DNA of 64,000 bases from assembly GCF_000430625.1 (NCBI RefSeq), contig NZ_AUMJ01000027.1, forward strand, positions 17,097 to 81,096. The letters run 5' to 3'. This stretch comes from Aneurinibacillus terranovensis DSM 18919 (GTDB lineage Bacteria; Bacillota; Bacilli; Aneurinibacillales; Aneurinibacillaceae). Positions within the stretch are counted from its first letter, which is position 1, and each line of letters opens with the position of its first letter. Below are positions 46,270-56,487 of this stretch, one piece after another. Position numbers and translations under genes: made by a program. The notes under the pieces were generated by a model. That model made no database searches. It was not told where the DNA came from and was given only the letters and a program-made list of their open reading frames with translations.

Positions 46270-47028
46270 ATGAATATAAAAAAAGCAATCCGTGCCCTAT
46301 TTCTCATTGCTGGCTTTACGCCGTATTTCGTGTTGAACGAGCCCCAGACTGCCCATGCCATGCATATCATGGAAGGATTTCTGCCTTTGGGCTGGGCGAT
46401 CTTCTGGTGGGCGGCTTTTGTACCCTTCTTTGCATTCGGGCTTCGCAGCTTGCGAACCATCACGAAGGAAGCGCCGGAACTCAAAATCATGCTGGGCTTG
46501 GCCGGCGCATTCACCTTCGTGCTTTCTGCGCTAAAGATTCCGTCCGTGACCGGCAGCAGTTCGCATCCGACCGGAACCTGCCTCGGCGCAGTCATGTTCG
46601 GCCCCTTGCCGATGAGTGTGCTCGGTTCCATCGTCCTGCTGTTCCAGGCTGTGCTGCTGGCTCACGGCGGATTGACCACGCTCGGCGCGAACGCTTTCTC
46701 GATGGCCGTTGCCGGTCCTATGGTCGGTTATGCCGTCTATAGATGGCTAGCGAAAACGACCGGCAAGCAAAAGCTGGCGATTTTTATGGCGGCGGCGCTT
46801 GCGGACCTATCCACTTATGTCGTTACTTCGCTCCAACTTGCGCTTGCCTTCCCGGCGGAGCATGGTGGAGTTATCGCTTCTTTTGTTAAATTTGGCAGCA
46901 TATTTGCCATTACCCAAATTCCGCTGGCAATCAGCGAAGGGCTGCTGACCGTACTGATCTGGAACTGGCTGCAGGCGCACAGCCCTGAAGAACTATCCAT
47001 CCTGCAGCGCAGAATGAAAGGAGTTTAA
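46270..47028 (+). CDS. cbiM: cobalt ECF transporter S component CbiM
   Basis: A 252-residue membrane protein. Start ATG 46270 behind CAGGAGGAA. A signal-like N-terminus is followed by [19 protein letters not shown]: cleavage before Met exposes the Met-His N-terminus that chelates Co2+ in CbiM/Nik[18 protein letters not shown] carries the second metal-binding His. Six to seven helices. It is the substrate-binding component of the cobalt importer, followed by CbiN, CbiQ and CbiO. Base composition of this operon is richer in G and C than that of its neighbours. Confidence 0.96.
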   Translation: MNIKKAIRALFLIAGFTPYFVLNEPQTAHAMHIMEGFLPLGWAIFWWAAFVPFFAFGLRSLRTITKEAPELKIMLGLAGAFTFVLSALKIPSVTGSSSHPTGTCLGAVMFGPLPMSVLGSIVLLFQAVLLAHGGLTTLGANAFSMAVAGPMVGYAVYRWLAKTTGKQKLAIFMAAALADLSTYVVTSLQLALAFPAEHGGVIASFVKFGSIFAITQIPLAISEGLLTVLIWNWLQAHSPEELSILQRRMKGV

Positions 47029-47034
47029 CTTACG

Positions 47035-47319
47035 ATGCGTACCCAAACGAAAAATATGCTTCTGCTGGTCGGCGTCGTCATTCTCGCCGCCTTCCCCCTA
47101 CTCTTCGTAAATGGAGATTTCGGCGGGGCGGACGATGCCGCAGAGAAAACTATCGTCATACTCAATCCATCGTACAAACGTTGGTTTTTACCGTTGGTAC
47201 ATCCTCCCGCCGAAACCGAAAGCATGCTCTTCGCCTTGCAGGCCGCAATCGGCGCGGGGTTCATCGGCTATGTGATCGGCTTGTTTAAAGGCAGGCGATC
47301 CAGGAGGGAAACTCCTTGA
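47035..47319 (+). CDS. cbiN: cobalt transporter auxiliary protein CbiN
   Basis: A 94-residue protein with two transmembrane helices (MLLLVGVVILAAFPLLFVNG; ALQAAIGAGFIGYVIGLFKG) and a periplasmic-side loop GDFGGADDAAE, the usual CbiN design. It helps CbiM load Co2+. AAAGGAG lies upstream of the ATG, 6 bases after cbiM. Its stop overlaps the cbiQ start. Confidence 0.95.
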   Translation: MRTQTKNMLLLVGVVILAAFPLLFVNGDFGGADDAAEKTIVILNPSYKRWFLPLVHPPAETESMLFALQAAIGAGFIGYVIGLFKGRRSRRETP

Positions 47320-48116
47320 TCCGGCAGATCGATTCGTTCTCTTACTCGAACAAACTGCAAAACGTTTCTCCTTTATGGAAAAGCGGATTTGCAGCCGTTC
47401 TGTTCCTGCTTTCTTACGTCTCGCCTCCCTTGGTTCAGGCCGCGATATTCGGGTGGATATCCGTTTGGATCGTCGTTTATGCCAAAATTTCTTTTAAATT
47501 TTACTTGAGGTTGCTGAGAATGTCCTATTTGTTTTATGTCGCAAGCCTTCCGGCGCTGCTCGCTGAGATCCAAGCGACTCCGAGCGCCGCACATTCTCCC
47601 GGCGGGACGATTCTGGTTGCCGCTTCGCATTGGATCATCTATGTGCGACCATCCGGCGCGGCTTTCGCGGGAACGTTAGGTTTACGGGTTATCGCTTGTT
47701 CGTCTTGTCTCTTATTTCTGATTTTGACCACGCCATTTTCCCAGTTGTTACAAATTTTGAACATATTGCGAATACCCACTCTTGTGCTGCAATTGATGCT
47801 GATCATGTACCGTTTCCTGTTCTTGCTCACGGATACGGCGACGGACATGTATACGGCGCAGCGAGCACGCGGCGGACATTACGGATTCCGCAACAAGCTT
47901 GCGGACACTTCTGTTTTGATTGCCCGGTTGTTCGTTAAAACGATGCAGCAGCACAAAAACCTGTCCTACGGACTTACAGCCAGAGGGTTTATCGACGAGA
48001 TCAGGATGGCTCCTTACGAAGCCGCTCCTATACCGCCGCGTTACTACTGGGAAAGCCTTATCGGAGGATTGCTGTTGGCGGGTTTAAGCATATGGCTGTA
48101 TGGGAGGAAACTGTGA
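47316..48116 (+). CDS. cbiQ: ECF transporter T component CbiQ
   Basis: A 266-residue membrane protein. Start TTG 47316 overlaps the cbiN stop (TTGA), with AGGAGGG 7 bases upstream. It has about five helices. The coupling motifs for the ATPase are AQRARGGHYGF and the later LTARGF, both of the conserved A-R-G type. It transmits ATPase motion to CbiM. Confidence 0.94.
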   Translation: MIRQIDSFSYSNKLQNVSPLWKSGFAAVLFLLSYVSPPLVQAAIFGWISVWIVVYAKISFKFYLRLLRMSYLFYVASLPALLAEIQATPSAAHSPGGTILVAASHWIIYVRPSGAAFAGTLGLRVIACSSCLLFLILTTPFSQLLQILNILRIPTLVLQLMLIMYRFLFLLTDTATDMYTAQRARGGHYGFRNKLADTSVLIARLFVKTMQQHKNLSYGLTARGFIDEIRMAPYEAAPIPPRYYWESLIGGLLLAGLSIWLYGRKL

Positions 48117-48952
48117 TGAAACCGCTATTGGAAACGATCAGTGTCAATTTCACGTATCCCGGCGCAACAATTCCGGCACTTCAAGATTTGCACCTGCGCA
48201 TACCGCAGGGAAAAAAGACTGCCATCTGCGGCCATAACGGGTCAGGAAAATCGACCTTTTTTCTCCAGGCGATCGGCATCCATCGCCCAGCCTCCGGTCA
48301 ACTGATCTGGAAGGGCGACGACATTTCTTATCAACCTAAGCAGTTACGAAAGCTGCGCCGGGAGATCGGACTTGTTTTTCAAGATCCGGAGCACCAATTG
48401 ATCCTGAATACGCCGCACGAGGACATTTCATACGGTCTACGCAACGCCGGGATGTCTGAGTCGGAAATCATCCGTCGCACGGAATGGATAATCGCCTCAA
48501 TGGGGTTGGAACAATTGACCGCGACACCTATTCATCAATTGAGCCTAGGGCAAAAGAAGAGGGTTGCGCTCGCCGGCGTGCTCGCGCTGGAGCCCGAGCT
48601 TCTGCTGCTGGACGAGCCCACCGCCTATTTGGATCGCTCGTCGGAGCAGCACCTCGTATCGGAGTTGGACCGCATTCATCGTCAAGGCGTGACGGTTGTG
48701 ATAGCCACACATGATATGAACCTCGCCTATGCGTGGGCAGATTGGATTCTCGTCATGGATCGGGGACAGTGCGTGATGGAGGGATCGCCGCAAGCGGTGT
48801 TTCAGGATGATGCGCTCCTTCGCACTCTAGGAATGGAACTCCCTCTGCTGTTGGAGGTTTGGCTAGCGCTGCCGGAAATGATGCAACGACGTGCACCCGC
48901 TCCTCGCAGTATCGACGAGTTTCGTTCGATCATGTCTAGTTTTGTTCCATAA
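48116..48952 (+). CDS. cbiO: ECF transporter ATPase CbiO
   Basis: A 278-residue ABC ATPase. Start ATG 48116 overlaps the cbiQ TGA, with GGGAGG ~8 bases before; the frame from 48092 is internal to cbiQ. Walker A is GHNGSGKST, Q-loop GLVFQDPEHQL, signature LSLGQKKRVALAG, Walker B ELLLLDEPTAYLD, switch His ATHDMNLAYAWAD. It is the last gene of the riboswitch-controlled operon. Confidence 0.95.
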   Translation: MKPLLETISVNFTYPGATIPALQDLHLRIPQGKKTAICGHNGSGKSTFFLQAIGIHRPASGQLIWKGDDISYQPKQLRKLRREIGLVFQDPEHQLILNTPHEDISYGLRNAGMSESEIIRRTEWIIASMGLEQLTATPIHQLSLGQKKRVALAGVLALEPELLLLDEPTAYLDRSSEQHLVSELDRIHRQGVTVVIATHDMNLAYAWADWILVMDRGQCVMEGSPQAVFQDDALLRTLGMELPLLLEVWLALPEMMQRRAPAPRSIDEFRSIMSSFVP

Positions 48953-49357
48953 TTCCGGTGTATCTAGTGGAACCTTGAATAACTAGGAAAAATGATTAAT
49001 CGAGAACTAATGAAAATTTCTTGATGCGGCCGCTAAAGGCCACGATTTTATCGGATATCGCAATATATAGCGTTTAGAATAGAACTTGATGTAACTTACG
49101 GACGACATTTGTTTCCACATGGGCAAAGACCTTATTCATACCCATTTTAAATAAATCACCTTTCTACTTAGTATTTTTCCACGAAGTGAAAGGCCATATT
49201 TTGAATCATTACCTGTTTGTCCGTTTCAAATCGGTTTCATTCTGCATCTTCTATAGTAAGTAAGGTAAGCGAAGGGGTTGATCAGTGCAAAAGAAAATAT
49301 AATTTTAATTTTATGATTATTTTTCTAATAGAGAGATTCAAAAAAGGTGGGGACTGT
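48953..49357. other. 405-bp gap upstream of the ilv remnant
   Basis: I looked for the T-box leader usually found before Bacillales ilv-leu operons and saw no GGTGGNACCGCG box or leader terminator. The sequence is AT-rich with a possible promoter near 49090-49210, but nothing certain. An in-frame extension of the ilvB frame from 49217 is ignored because the ribosome site lies at 49346-49352. Confidence 0.45.
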
Positions 49358-50836
49358 ATGAACGTTGAAACACCCACGGTTAAGCAAACAGCTTCGATTC
49401 CGCCAATTGCGATGGGAGAGACAATGACGGGAGCAGATATGCTCTTACGATGTTTGCTGTTGGAGGGGGTTGAATACGTATTTGGTTATCCGGGTGGAAC
49501 GGTATTGCCCATTTACGATTCGTTATATGGAAGCCATTTAAAGCACATTCTCACACGCCATGAGCAGGGAGCCATCCATGCTGCCGACGGCTATGCAAGA
49601 ACAACAGGGAAACCCGGTGTCGTCATCGCTACATCCGGACCCGGGGCAACGAATTTAGTGACCGGGATTGCCACAGCCCAGATGGACTCTGTCCCGCTTG
49701 TTTGTATCACAGGGAATGTGGCGCAGAATTTAATCGGCACCGATGCTTTTCAGGAGGCGAACATCATCGGGATTACGATTCCGATTACCAAGCACAACTA
49801 TTTTGTGCGCGATATTAACGATTTGCCGCGCATTATTAAAGAAGCTTTTCATATCGCGACAACCGGCCGTCCGGGTCCGGTGCTTGTCGATATTCCAAAG
49901 GATGTAAACAATGCGAAAGCGCCTTTTTATTACCCGGAAAAGGTTAAACTCCGCACGTATAATCCGACGGTAAAGCCCAATAACATGCAGATTGAACGAA
50001 TGGTGAAAGCCATCGCCGCTTCGAAAAAGCCGGTCATTCTTTCGGGGGGTGGAACGGTAACGGCCGGTGCGGAAAAAGACCTGCTTGCTTTTGCGGAGAA
50101 AACGCAAATTCCTGTTATTCCGACCTTGATGGGTCTTGCAAGTTTTCCGGGTACCCATCCGCTGTGCCCGGGAATGCCGGGAATGCACGGATCATACGCG
50201 GCCAATCAGGCTCTGCTGAATACGGATCTGATTGTTGCGATCGGCGCTCAGGTGGCAAATCCGGATCAACTGGTTATCTCCATTAGTGGGGACGGAGGGT
50301 TTCAAATGAATCAGCAGGAACTGGCTGTTGCAGCTGGCCATAAACTTCCGGTGAAAATTGCCATCATCAACAATCACTGCCTCGGTATGGTTCGTCAGTG
50401 GCAGGAGCTTTTCTACGACAACCGCTACAGCCAAATTGACCTTGCTTCGAGCGTTGACTTTGTTAAGCTCGCAGACGCTTACGGCATCAAAGGGCTGCGC
50501 GCTTCAACGGAAGAAGAAGCAGAAAAAGCCTGGAAAGAAGCGCTGGAAACAGATGGCCCTGTTCTCGTTGAGTTCGTTGTCGAACCGGAAGAAAATGTCT
50601 ATCCAATGGTAGCTGCGGGTTCAACGTTAGATCAGATGGTACTGGGAGTCGATACAAAAGCGGAAATGAGAAAGGTTCTGAAAGAAATTCAGGAAGGTAC
50701 GTTTGCGAAAAACTGGATTCTGGAAAATCAATCCGGACGCGCCGCATTCGGTGCACGCCGCCGTATTGAAAAGGCGCATCCGATCGAACAGGTTGGTAAA
50801 CAGTTACGCGAAATGATGGCCTGGATTAAGAAGTAA
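49358..50836 (+). CDS. ilvB: chimera: internally deleted acetolactate synthase fused to the IlvC C-terminus
   Basis: Start ATG 49358 behind AAGGTGGGG; 492 residues. Residues 1-~293 are the N-terminal PYR and early central domain of acetolactate synthase ([50 protein letters not shown]). At ~294-298 ([13 protein letters not shown]) the sequence jumps from the 'AIGAR-FDDR' point of normal IlvB to the later 'AAIGAQ-ANPD' point, losing ~145 residues. The ThDP motif [12 protein letters not shown]…AIINNHCLG remains. At ~431, just after the normal IlvB end ([14 protein letters not shown]), it continues into the last ~62 residues of ketol-acid reductoisomerase ([15 protein letters not shown] … [11 protein letters not shown]). 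ilvN and most of ilvC are gone. Probably inactive. Confidence 0.85.
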   Translation: MNVETPTVKQTASIPPIAMGETMTGADMLLRCLLLEGVEYVFGYPGGTVLPIYDSLYGSHLKHILTRHEQGAIHAADGYARTTGKPGVVIATSGPGATNLVTGIATAQMDSVPLVCITGNVAQNLIGTDAFQEANIIGITIPITKHNYFVRDINDLPRIIKEAFHIATTGRPGPVLVDIPKDVNNAKAPFYYPEKVKLRTYNPTVKPNNMQIERMVKAIAASKKPVILSGGGTVTAGAEKDLLAFAEKTQIPVIPTLMGLASFPGTHPLCPGMPGMHGSYAANQALLNTDLIVAIGAQVANPDQLVISISGDGGFQMNQQELAVAAGHKLPVKIAIINNHCLGMVRQWQELFYDNRYSQIDLASSVDFVKLADAYGIKGLRASTEEEAEKAWKEALETDGPVLVEFVVEPEENVYPMVAAGSTLDQMVLGVDTKAEMRKVLKEIQEGTFAKNWILENQSGRAAFGARRRIEKAHPIEQVGKQLREMMAWIKK

Positions 50837-50871
50837 TAAGAAAGTAAGAACGCGGAGGAGGATGTAAGATC

Positions 50872-52038
50872 ATGCGTACCATTGAGATTTTTGACACCAC
50901 TCTGCGGGATGGTGAACAATCCCCTGGAGTCAACTTGAGTTTACACGAGAAAATGGAAATTGCGCTTCAACTTGAACGCCTGGGGGTTAACCGGATTGAG
51001 GCGGGGTTTGCAGCGGCTTCCCCGGGGGACCTGCAATCCATTCAAGAAATTGCGCGCAGGGTTAAAAATTCTACCATTGTCAGCTTATCCCGCTCTGTGC
51101 AAAGCGACATTGATAAAGCATGGGAAGCGTTAAAAAATGCTGAATCCGCGTGTCTTCACGTATTTCTCGCTACCTCTCCCATTCATCGAAAGCATAAGCT
51201 CGCCATGACAAAGGAGCAGGTCATCGAGAACGCTGTAGCGGCTGTAAAGTACGGGAAAAAATATTTTGACCTCGTGGAATTTTCCTGCGAGGACGGTTCC
51301 CGTACAGAACTCCCTTATTTAATGGAAGTGGTTCAGGCGGTGGTTGACGCAGGGGCCCGTATTGTAAACATTCCGGATACCGTAGGGTACACCACGCCGA
51401 AAGAATACGGCCATATTTTCCGGGAGCTGCGGGAACACGTTCGTGGGATCGAGGATGTAAAATTAAGCTGCCACTGTCATGATGATTTAGGAATGGCGGT
51501 AGCGAACACGCTTGCCGCGATTGAAGCGGGGGCGACCCAGGTGGAAGGAACGATCAACGGAATCGGGGAACGCGCCGGAAATGCTTCCCTTGAAGAAGTG
51601 GCGATGGCTCTGGATACACGCAAAGACGTCTACCAGGCCCAGACCCGGTTAAAGCTGGATGAGATTGCGCGTACCAGCAAGCTGGTAAGCCGCCTCACCG
51701 GCATGATGGTTCCGGGCAATAAAGCGATTGTGGGTGCCAATGCGTTTGCCCATGAGTCGGGAATCCACCAGGACGGCGTGTTAAAAGAGGTTACCACCTA
51801 TGAGATTATTCGTCCGGAGCGCGTTGGTTTTAAATCGAACAAACTTGTGCTTGGAAAGCTGTCTGGCCGGCATGCTTTTAAGGATAAGTTAACAGAACTT
51901 GGCTATCAGCTTGAGCAGGAAGAATTAAACGATGCGTTTAAGCGGTTCAAGGATCTGTGCGATAAAAAGAAAAAAGTAACCGATGACGATATTATTGCTC
52001 TTGTAGGTTCAAAGTCTAATGATATTCCCGAAAGGTAA
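50872..52038 (+). CDS. leuA: 2-isopropylmalate synthase, catalytic domain only
   Basis: A 388-residue LeuA; normal bacterial LeuA is ~510. The TIM barrel is intact: [17 protein letters not shown] (metal Asp and base), [42 protein letters not shown] (metal histidines), [29 protein letters not shown]. After [10 protein letters not shown] the sequence departs and stops within ten codons, so the C-terminal LeuA dimerisation/leucine-binding domain is missing. GGAGGAGG precedes the ATG. It follows the ilvB-ilvC chimera by 35 bp. No leuB, leuC or leuD follows. Confidence 0.85.
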   Translation: MRTIEIFDTTLRDGEQSPGVNLSLHEKMEIALQLERLGVNRIEAGFAAASPGDLQSIQEIARRVKNSTIVSLSRSVQSDIDKAWEALKNAESACLHVFLATSPIHRKHKLAMTKEQVIENAVAAVKYGKKYFDLVEFSCEDGSRTELPYLMEVVQAVVDAGARIVNIPDTVGYTTPKEYGHIFRELREHVRGIEDVKLSCHCHDDLGMAVANTLAAIEAGATQVEGTINGIGERAGNASLEEVAMALDTRKDVYQAQTRLKLDEIARTSKLVSRLTGMMVPGNKAIVGANAFAHESGIHQDGVLKEVTTYEIIRPERVGFKSNKLVLGKLSGRHAFKDKLTELGYQLEQEELNDAFKRFKDLCDKKKKVTDDDIIALVGSKSNDIPER

Positions 52039-52371
52039 CGACTAGAAAATCTCCAGCTTTTCTGCCAAAATAATTCGATTCCGACCGCAAGTGTTCGTGC
52101 CCAAACCTATGGCGGAAAAGTGCTAGAGAAGGATCAGAGATTCGATTTATAAAGTAATTGGGGGTGTCACGAACGAAGTATGGAATTATTGGTGGAATAA
52201 TCGGACAAACATGGTGCAATTGGCCATAAAAATACTTGTGCTTCGATTATTACCCAAAAGTCCCTCATTTACCGAGTAAATTTAGAAGGAGTTTAATCCG
52301 GGGGGGTGTCCACGGTTCTTAATTTTAATTCTTGAATTCGTAACCAATTTATCTTATAACACCGCAAATCC
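52039..52371. other. gap after truncated leuA
   Basis: No leuBCD and no recognisable remnant of the LeuA regulatory domain. Several short frames (for example one reading AQTYGGKVLEKDQRFDL near 52100) have no homology I know. AGGAG at ~52287 is not followed by an ORF. Confidence 0.4.
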
Positions 52372-55180
52372 TTACAGCCACTGCAGATAATACCCCGGTT
52401 CTATATCAATGATTTTAAACGTTTCTCCTTTTTCAAAAGAGTGCTGTATCTTTATCTCAATCTCTTTTAGCGAGAGGCATTTTGTGATCGTTCCCCGTCC
52501 GCCTTTATCGCCAATTATCTTTTTTCCTGCAAAGGAGGCGGCGAGGGGGAGGGGATAGAGGGAAGACAGACGATTCTTTTTGCAGCTCTCGACGATTCCT
52601 TTTGACAACGTGAAGGAATCCCGCAGAATCATCTTCAACTTGTTTTCCCGTTTTTCCATTTCCTGTACCTGGTAAACAACCGATTGAGCATGAGGTAACG
52701 GGGCAATCCGCACATAATGTATCTTATTGCAGGGCCATCGCCCATCTAATTTTTCGTGTAATTCTTCGTCCAATAGTTCGTCTACTTCTCTGTCCCATGT
52801 AAGGGCCAGCGAGTTTTCTTCCTCATTCATTCCTGTAATTTCAAACCACGTATTCTTTTTCCCTTTCATTTGCTTTCCCTGAAACTGCATAGACGATGCT
52901 TGAACACAGGCGCTTGCGATGATTTTTCCTTTGTTGTCCGTGCGAATCCACCCGCATCTTCCCTCGACGCTCCATTCCCCGAAAGAGGTTCGGATCGACA
53001 TCTTCTGAGCCACAGGGCTGTATACCCAGAAGTCTGTCATTTCCGTAGTCGTATACACTGCGAGGGCGGTTACCTGGCTTCCCCGGCACGATAGCCGCTC
53101 AATCCGGAGAACCTCCGCCTGGCTGAGTGAACGTTTTTTCGTATGAACAACGGAAACGAATTGCTTATTCTTGCGGTCGCTGCGTACAATCAGCATCGGG
53201 CGTTTTTGCCTTCCATCCAGGCTCGGGTACATTCCGGTAAAAATCCGGTCCGATCGGTCGCACAGTCCCATCCATGTCAGCCGATAGCCATCCACCGATT
53301 TCCACGCTGCTGTAAAACCATCCCGAAATGACTTATATTCCTTTACATCATAAATAAATCCATACCCATTATTTTTATCAGGTGTCCAACCCTGCGCCTT
53401 TTCTTGCTCCAGCAAAGTCGAGAATGTTTCCCCGGTCGTTAGCCTTTCCCCAAAGCTTTTTTCATGCTCATCATAATAGAGCTTTTTTTGCTCATCGATT
53501 CCGGCCAGTGTCCAATGGTTGGCCAGCACTTTCTCTACGTTGGTAAGCTCCAGCTCACTATCTTCCTGAAACGCATGGAAGGCATAGTCACATGTTCTGG
53601 CACCCTCAATATAAAAAAAATCAATTACATAAGAGGACGATGCAGCGATAGGAGCTATGCCAATCATTCGCTGAAAAGAGTCGATTCCGTAAAGATGCGG
53701 AGCTTTCCCTTCATAGACGTTCACGGTGTCCGATTCATACAGAAACGAGAACTCCCCACCGGAGAATGGCTTACATTTCTGTCCTTTTTTCATCCCTTCA
53801 TCGCTATTGACGACTACCGTGTTGTGGGCGATCGATTTCGTTCCCCAGCCGTTATGGCCATTGGTTCCGTAAATACCGTAGCCCATATCTGCGGAAACCT
53901 CTTTGCCGCATGCATAGTACATATACGCAAGCACATCATCATGCGAGTGGGTCGTATTGGCCCCCGTTTTCATTAGAACCGTTGTTTCGTTCGCATCCCG
54001 CAGGATACCGATGCCGGCCTGTCCCGTTATAGTTGCATTTTTAGGAAGAGAGAAAGGAAGTGAATTTTTCTTTATAGGATGGGATAAAAACAGGTCGACA
54101 CCACGGGTTCCAAGTTCATCAGAGATAAGCGGGTACAGTCTCTGGAGGCAATCGCGGGCTTCATTCTTAATCGTTGAATCTGAGGAAAAATGGTAGAAAT
54201 GGAGGGCAGACCGGTAGATTTCGCCGGCCGTTTTTTTATCCAATGTCGTTGTCTGAAGTAAATCCCGACCCCAGTCGCCATAGCTTGGGAGGTGGCCCTG
54301 GCAAATCAAGGACAAGCCCGACAGCGAGCATCGCCCGGACACCGTCGGCCTCATGGTTATGCAATTCTGTTATGTTGCCGTTTTTCAAGTCATACTCCGG
54401 CCCTCCCGGCGCTTTCAACAAATAATCCTGCAGCATCGCCTCAATATTTTCGCGCATTGTGCCTTCCCTTCCGAGTTTTGAACGGCCAGGGGAAGGTTTA
54501 TCAAGTATATCGAAATGGTAGAGCCAGTCATAGTCGTGCGCAAGGAAAGCTTTGACCCGGTTGACAACGCTGGTTAGGAGGTGAAGCCGGCCAATTTCAA
54601 ATCGGCTCCCATACTCCGTAAAATCGCGCGGGCCAATTGTATGTAAAAAGACAGCGGAAAAAGCATCTAAAATTACGAGCGCCTTGTGCGCGTATTTTTC
54701 TTCTCCGGTTATCATGTACAGATAGGCAAGAACGGTGACCAGCCCTTCATGGTTTCTTACCCCTCCAAGGAGTTTTCCCCCCGTATAAAAATTCCACATT
54801 CCAATCAGGTAATATGCTTTGCCATCGACGACGAGTCCGTTTCCCTTATCCTCGTATTTTTCGTTTGGGAACGATTGCTGACAGTGAAGACATGTCACCT
54901 TTTTATGCGGAATTTCTGAAAAAATGAGGGATTCTTTATCAGGAGTGGTTGGAAACGGCTTTTTACAGTGGGGGCATCCGGAAATTCCATAGGCAAAGGT
55001 CTGGTCTTTCATTCCAAGCACACAATCGTAAATTTTATCGTCCGAATGGGCGGCAAGAAACGTGTCCGCAATCCGCCGGTACTCCGCAAATGCTTTTTTA
55101 GCCCAGGGTAATACTTCGATATTGTGCTTGGCCATTGCGATATTTTCCGCTGTAAAATAAAAACCACACTTAGGTCTCAT
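52372..55180 (-). pseudogene. heparinase II/III-like polysaccharide lyase, one-base frameshift
   Basis: Two overlapping frames make one 935-residue protein. The N-terminal part (55180 to ~54300) is an alpha/alpha toroid with zinc-like CPHCKKPF and CLHCQQSF motifs and ELHNHEADGVRAMLAVGL. The C-terminal part (from ~54295) is the heparinase II/III beta-sandwich: MKTGANTTHSHDDVLAYMYYA and DMGYGIYGTNGHNGWGTKS, followed by HNTVVVN. Removing one base in GGCCACC (coding strand, ~54292-54297) restores LPGHLPSYGDWG. The family cleaves acidic polysaccharides such as alginate or heparosan. I see no signal peptide. It could be a true lesion or a sequencing slip. Confidence 0.8.
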
Positions 55181-55328
55181 CCTCTCAACCCCTTTTGGCA
55201 GTTGTCATGTTAAATCACTTAGATATATACTCATACTTTAGGGATCATAGAATCACATTTGTTGTCTCACTCAAACCTTTTATGATAGAGATAGCAATCA
55301 AAAATTTTACCCCGAAGGAGATACATAT

Positions 55329-55946
55329 ATGGACTATACCCCATACATTGAAACCGCAAAAAGAGAGGCATCGGTTGACCCGGCGCATGATTTTCTCCAC
55401 GTCCAGCGAGTATACAACCATGCAAAACTTCTTTTACAAACAGAGCAGGCAGATGAAGATGTGGTGCTCGTTTCTGTCCTTCTTCATGAGCTGTTTAACT
55501 ATCCGAAAGGACACCCGGAATCACACCTCTCGGGAGACGTTTGCGCGGAACGGGCGGAAGTGGTCCTGCATGAACAGGGATTCCCCGCGGAAAAGATCCC
55601 CCATGTTTTAGACTGTATTCGCAATCATTCCTTTTCAAAAGGTGTCATGCCTGCAACGATAGAAGGCAAACTCGTTCAGGATGCAGACCGGCTGGATTCG
55701 CTTGGCGCCATTGGAATTGCCAGGTGTTTTGCCACGTGTGCGGAAATGGAAAGGCCGTTTTACGAACCGGGCGACCCTTTTTCCAGGAAGCGCAAACCTA
55801 ACGACAAAGAATACGGACTTGACCATTTTTATGTGAAACTGTTGAAAATTGCTGACCGGATGCACACTGAAGCAGGCCGCCGGATCGCAAAAGAGAGAAC
55901 CCGATTTATGGAGCTTTATTTAAGCCAGCTAAAACAAGAAATATAG
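55329..55946 (+). CDS. HD-domain phosphohydrolase
   Basis: A 205-residue YedJ/YpgQ-like HD protein. HDFLHVQRVYNHAKLL gives the first histidine, VSVLLHELFNYPKG the second (HE in place of HD), RNHSFSKG a further histidine, and VQDADRLDSLGAIGIARCF the final aspartate. Members hydrolyse nucleotides or nucleoside triphosphates with divalent metal. GAAGGAG precedes the ATG at 55329. The small DUF1294 gene follows 23 bp downstream and is likely co-transcribed. Confidence 0.88.
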   Translation: MDYTPYIETAKREASVDPAHDFLHVQRVYNHAKLLLQTEQADEDVVLVSVLLHELFNYPKGHPESHLSGDVCAERAEVVLHEQGFPAEKIPHVLDCIRNHSFSKGVMPATIEGKLVQDADRLDSLGAIGIARCFATCAEMERPFYEPGDPFSRKRKPNDKEYGLDHFYVKLLKIADRMHTEAGRRIAKERTRFMELYLSQLKQEI

Positions 55947-55969
55947 CCGCATCTACATAAGGAGGAATC

Positions 55970-56245
55970 ATGCTTTATTTAGGTTATTTTATTTTAGTTA
56001 ACCTGCTTTTATTTACAATGATGGGATTCGATAAAAGAAAGGCGGTTACCGGCAAATACCGCATCCCGGAAAGAAGATTATTTATGATGGCTTTCATTGG
56101 GGGAGCCATCGGAGGCTGGATGGGGATGCAGCTTTTCAGACATAAGACAAAACACATGAAATTTGTCGTCGGATTTCCTATGTTGATCATTTTCGACCTT
56201 GTCATTTTCTATACCATTTATCGTCTTTGGAGTGTGGGTACATGA
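55970..56245 (+). CDS. DUF1294 membrane protein
   Basis: A 91-residue protein with three hydrophobic segments. FDKRKAVTGKYRIPERRLF and GGAIGGWMGMQLFRHKTKH, followed by FVVGFP, are the conserved DUF1294 core. Function unknown. GGAGG lies before the ATG. It probably shares a transcript with the HD gene upstream. Confidence 0.9.
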   Translation: MLYLGYFILVNLLLFTMMGFDKRKAVTGKYRIPERRLFMMAFIGGAIGGWMGMQLFRHKTKHMKFVVGFPMLIIFDLVIFYTIYRLWSVGT

Positions 56246-56365
56246 CCATAGACAAGGCAGGCCGTCCCCATAAAAAATCATCTGAGCTAATGTCAATAAA
56301 ATTTCAAAAAGTGGAAAATTGGCAGAGCGGACCGGCTTTATAATGAGTATAAGGGGATGATTTAC

Positions 56366-56434
56366 ATGTCAGCGCTTTTACCATACATAGTAGGGATTTT
56401 GTGTATCATCGTTTTACGGTTCTTCCCAGTTTAG
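56366..56434 (+). CDS. possible 22-residue membrane peptide
   Basis: ATG 56366 is 7 bases after AAGGGGATG and opens a frame MSALLPYIVGILCIIVLRFF plus PV, one hydrophobic helix. Its end may overlap the left end of the ISL3 element, so it could be a chance or truncated frame. Confidence 0.3.
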   Translation: MSALLPYIVGILCIIVLRFFPV

Positions 56435-56487
56435 CATGACTCTTAACCGTCAATTATGATAGTAGAACCTGAAAGGAGATACTACTG

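Noticed and set aside
48528..48710. Antisense ORFs across cbiO and other genes
   Set aside because: They mirror the coding frame of real genes with strong motifs and have Ala/Arg-rich composition typical of shadow frames.
49217..49357. Upstream extension of the ilvB frame
   Set aside because: The ribosome site AAGGTGGGG lies just before ATG 49358 and the extra residues have no IlvB similarity.
48953..49357. T-box leader for the ilv operon
   Set aside because: Looked for the conserved GGTGGNACCGCG box and terminator/antiterminator; neither is present.
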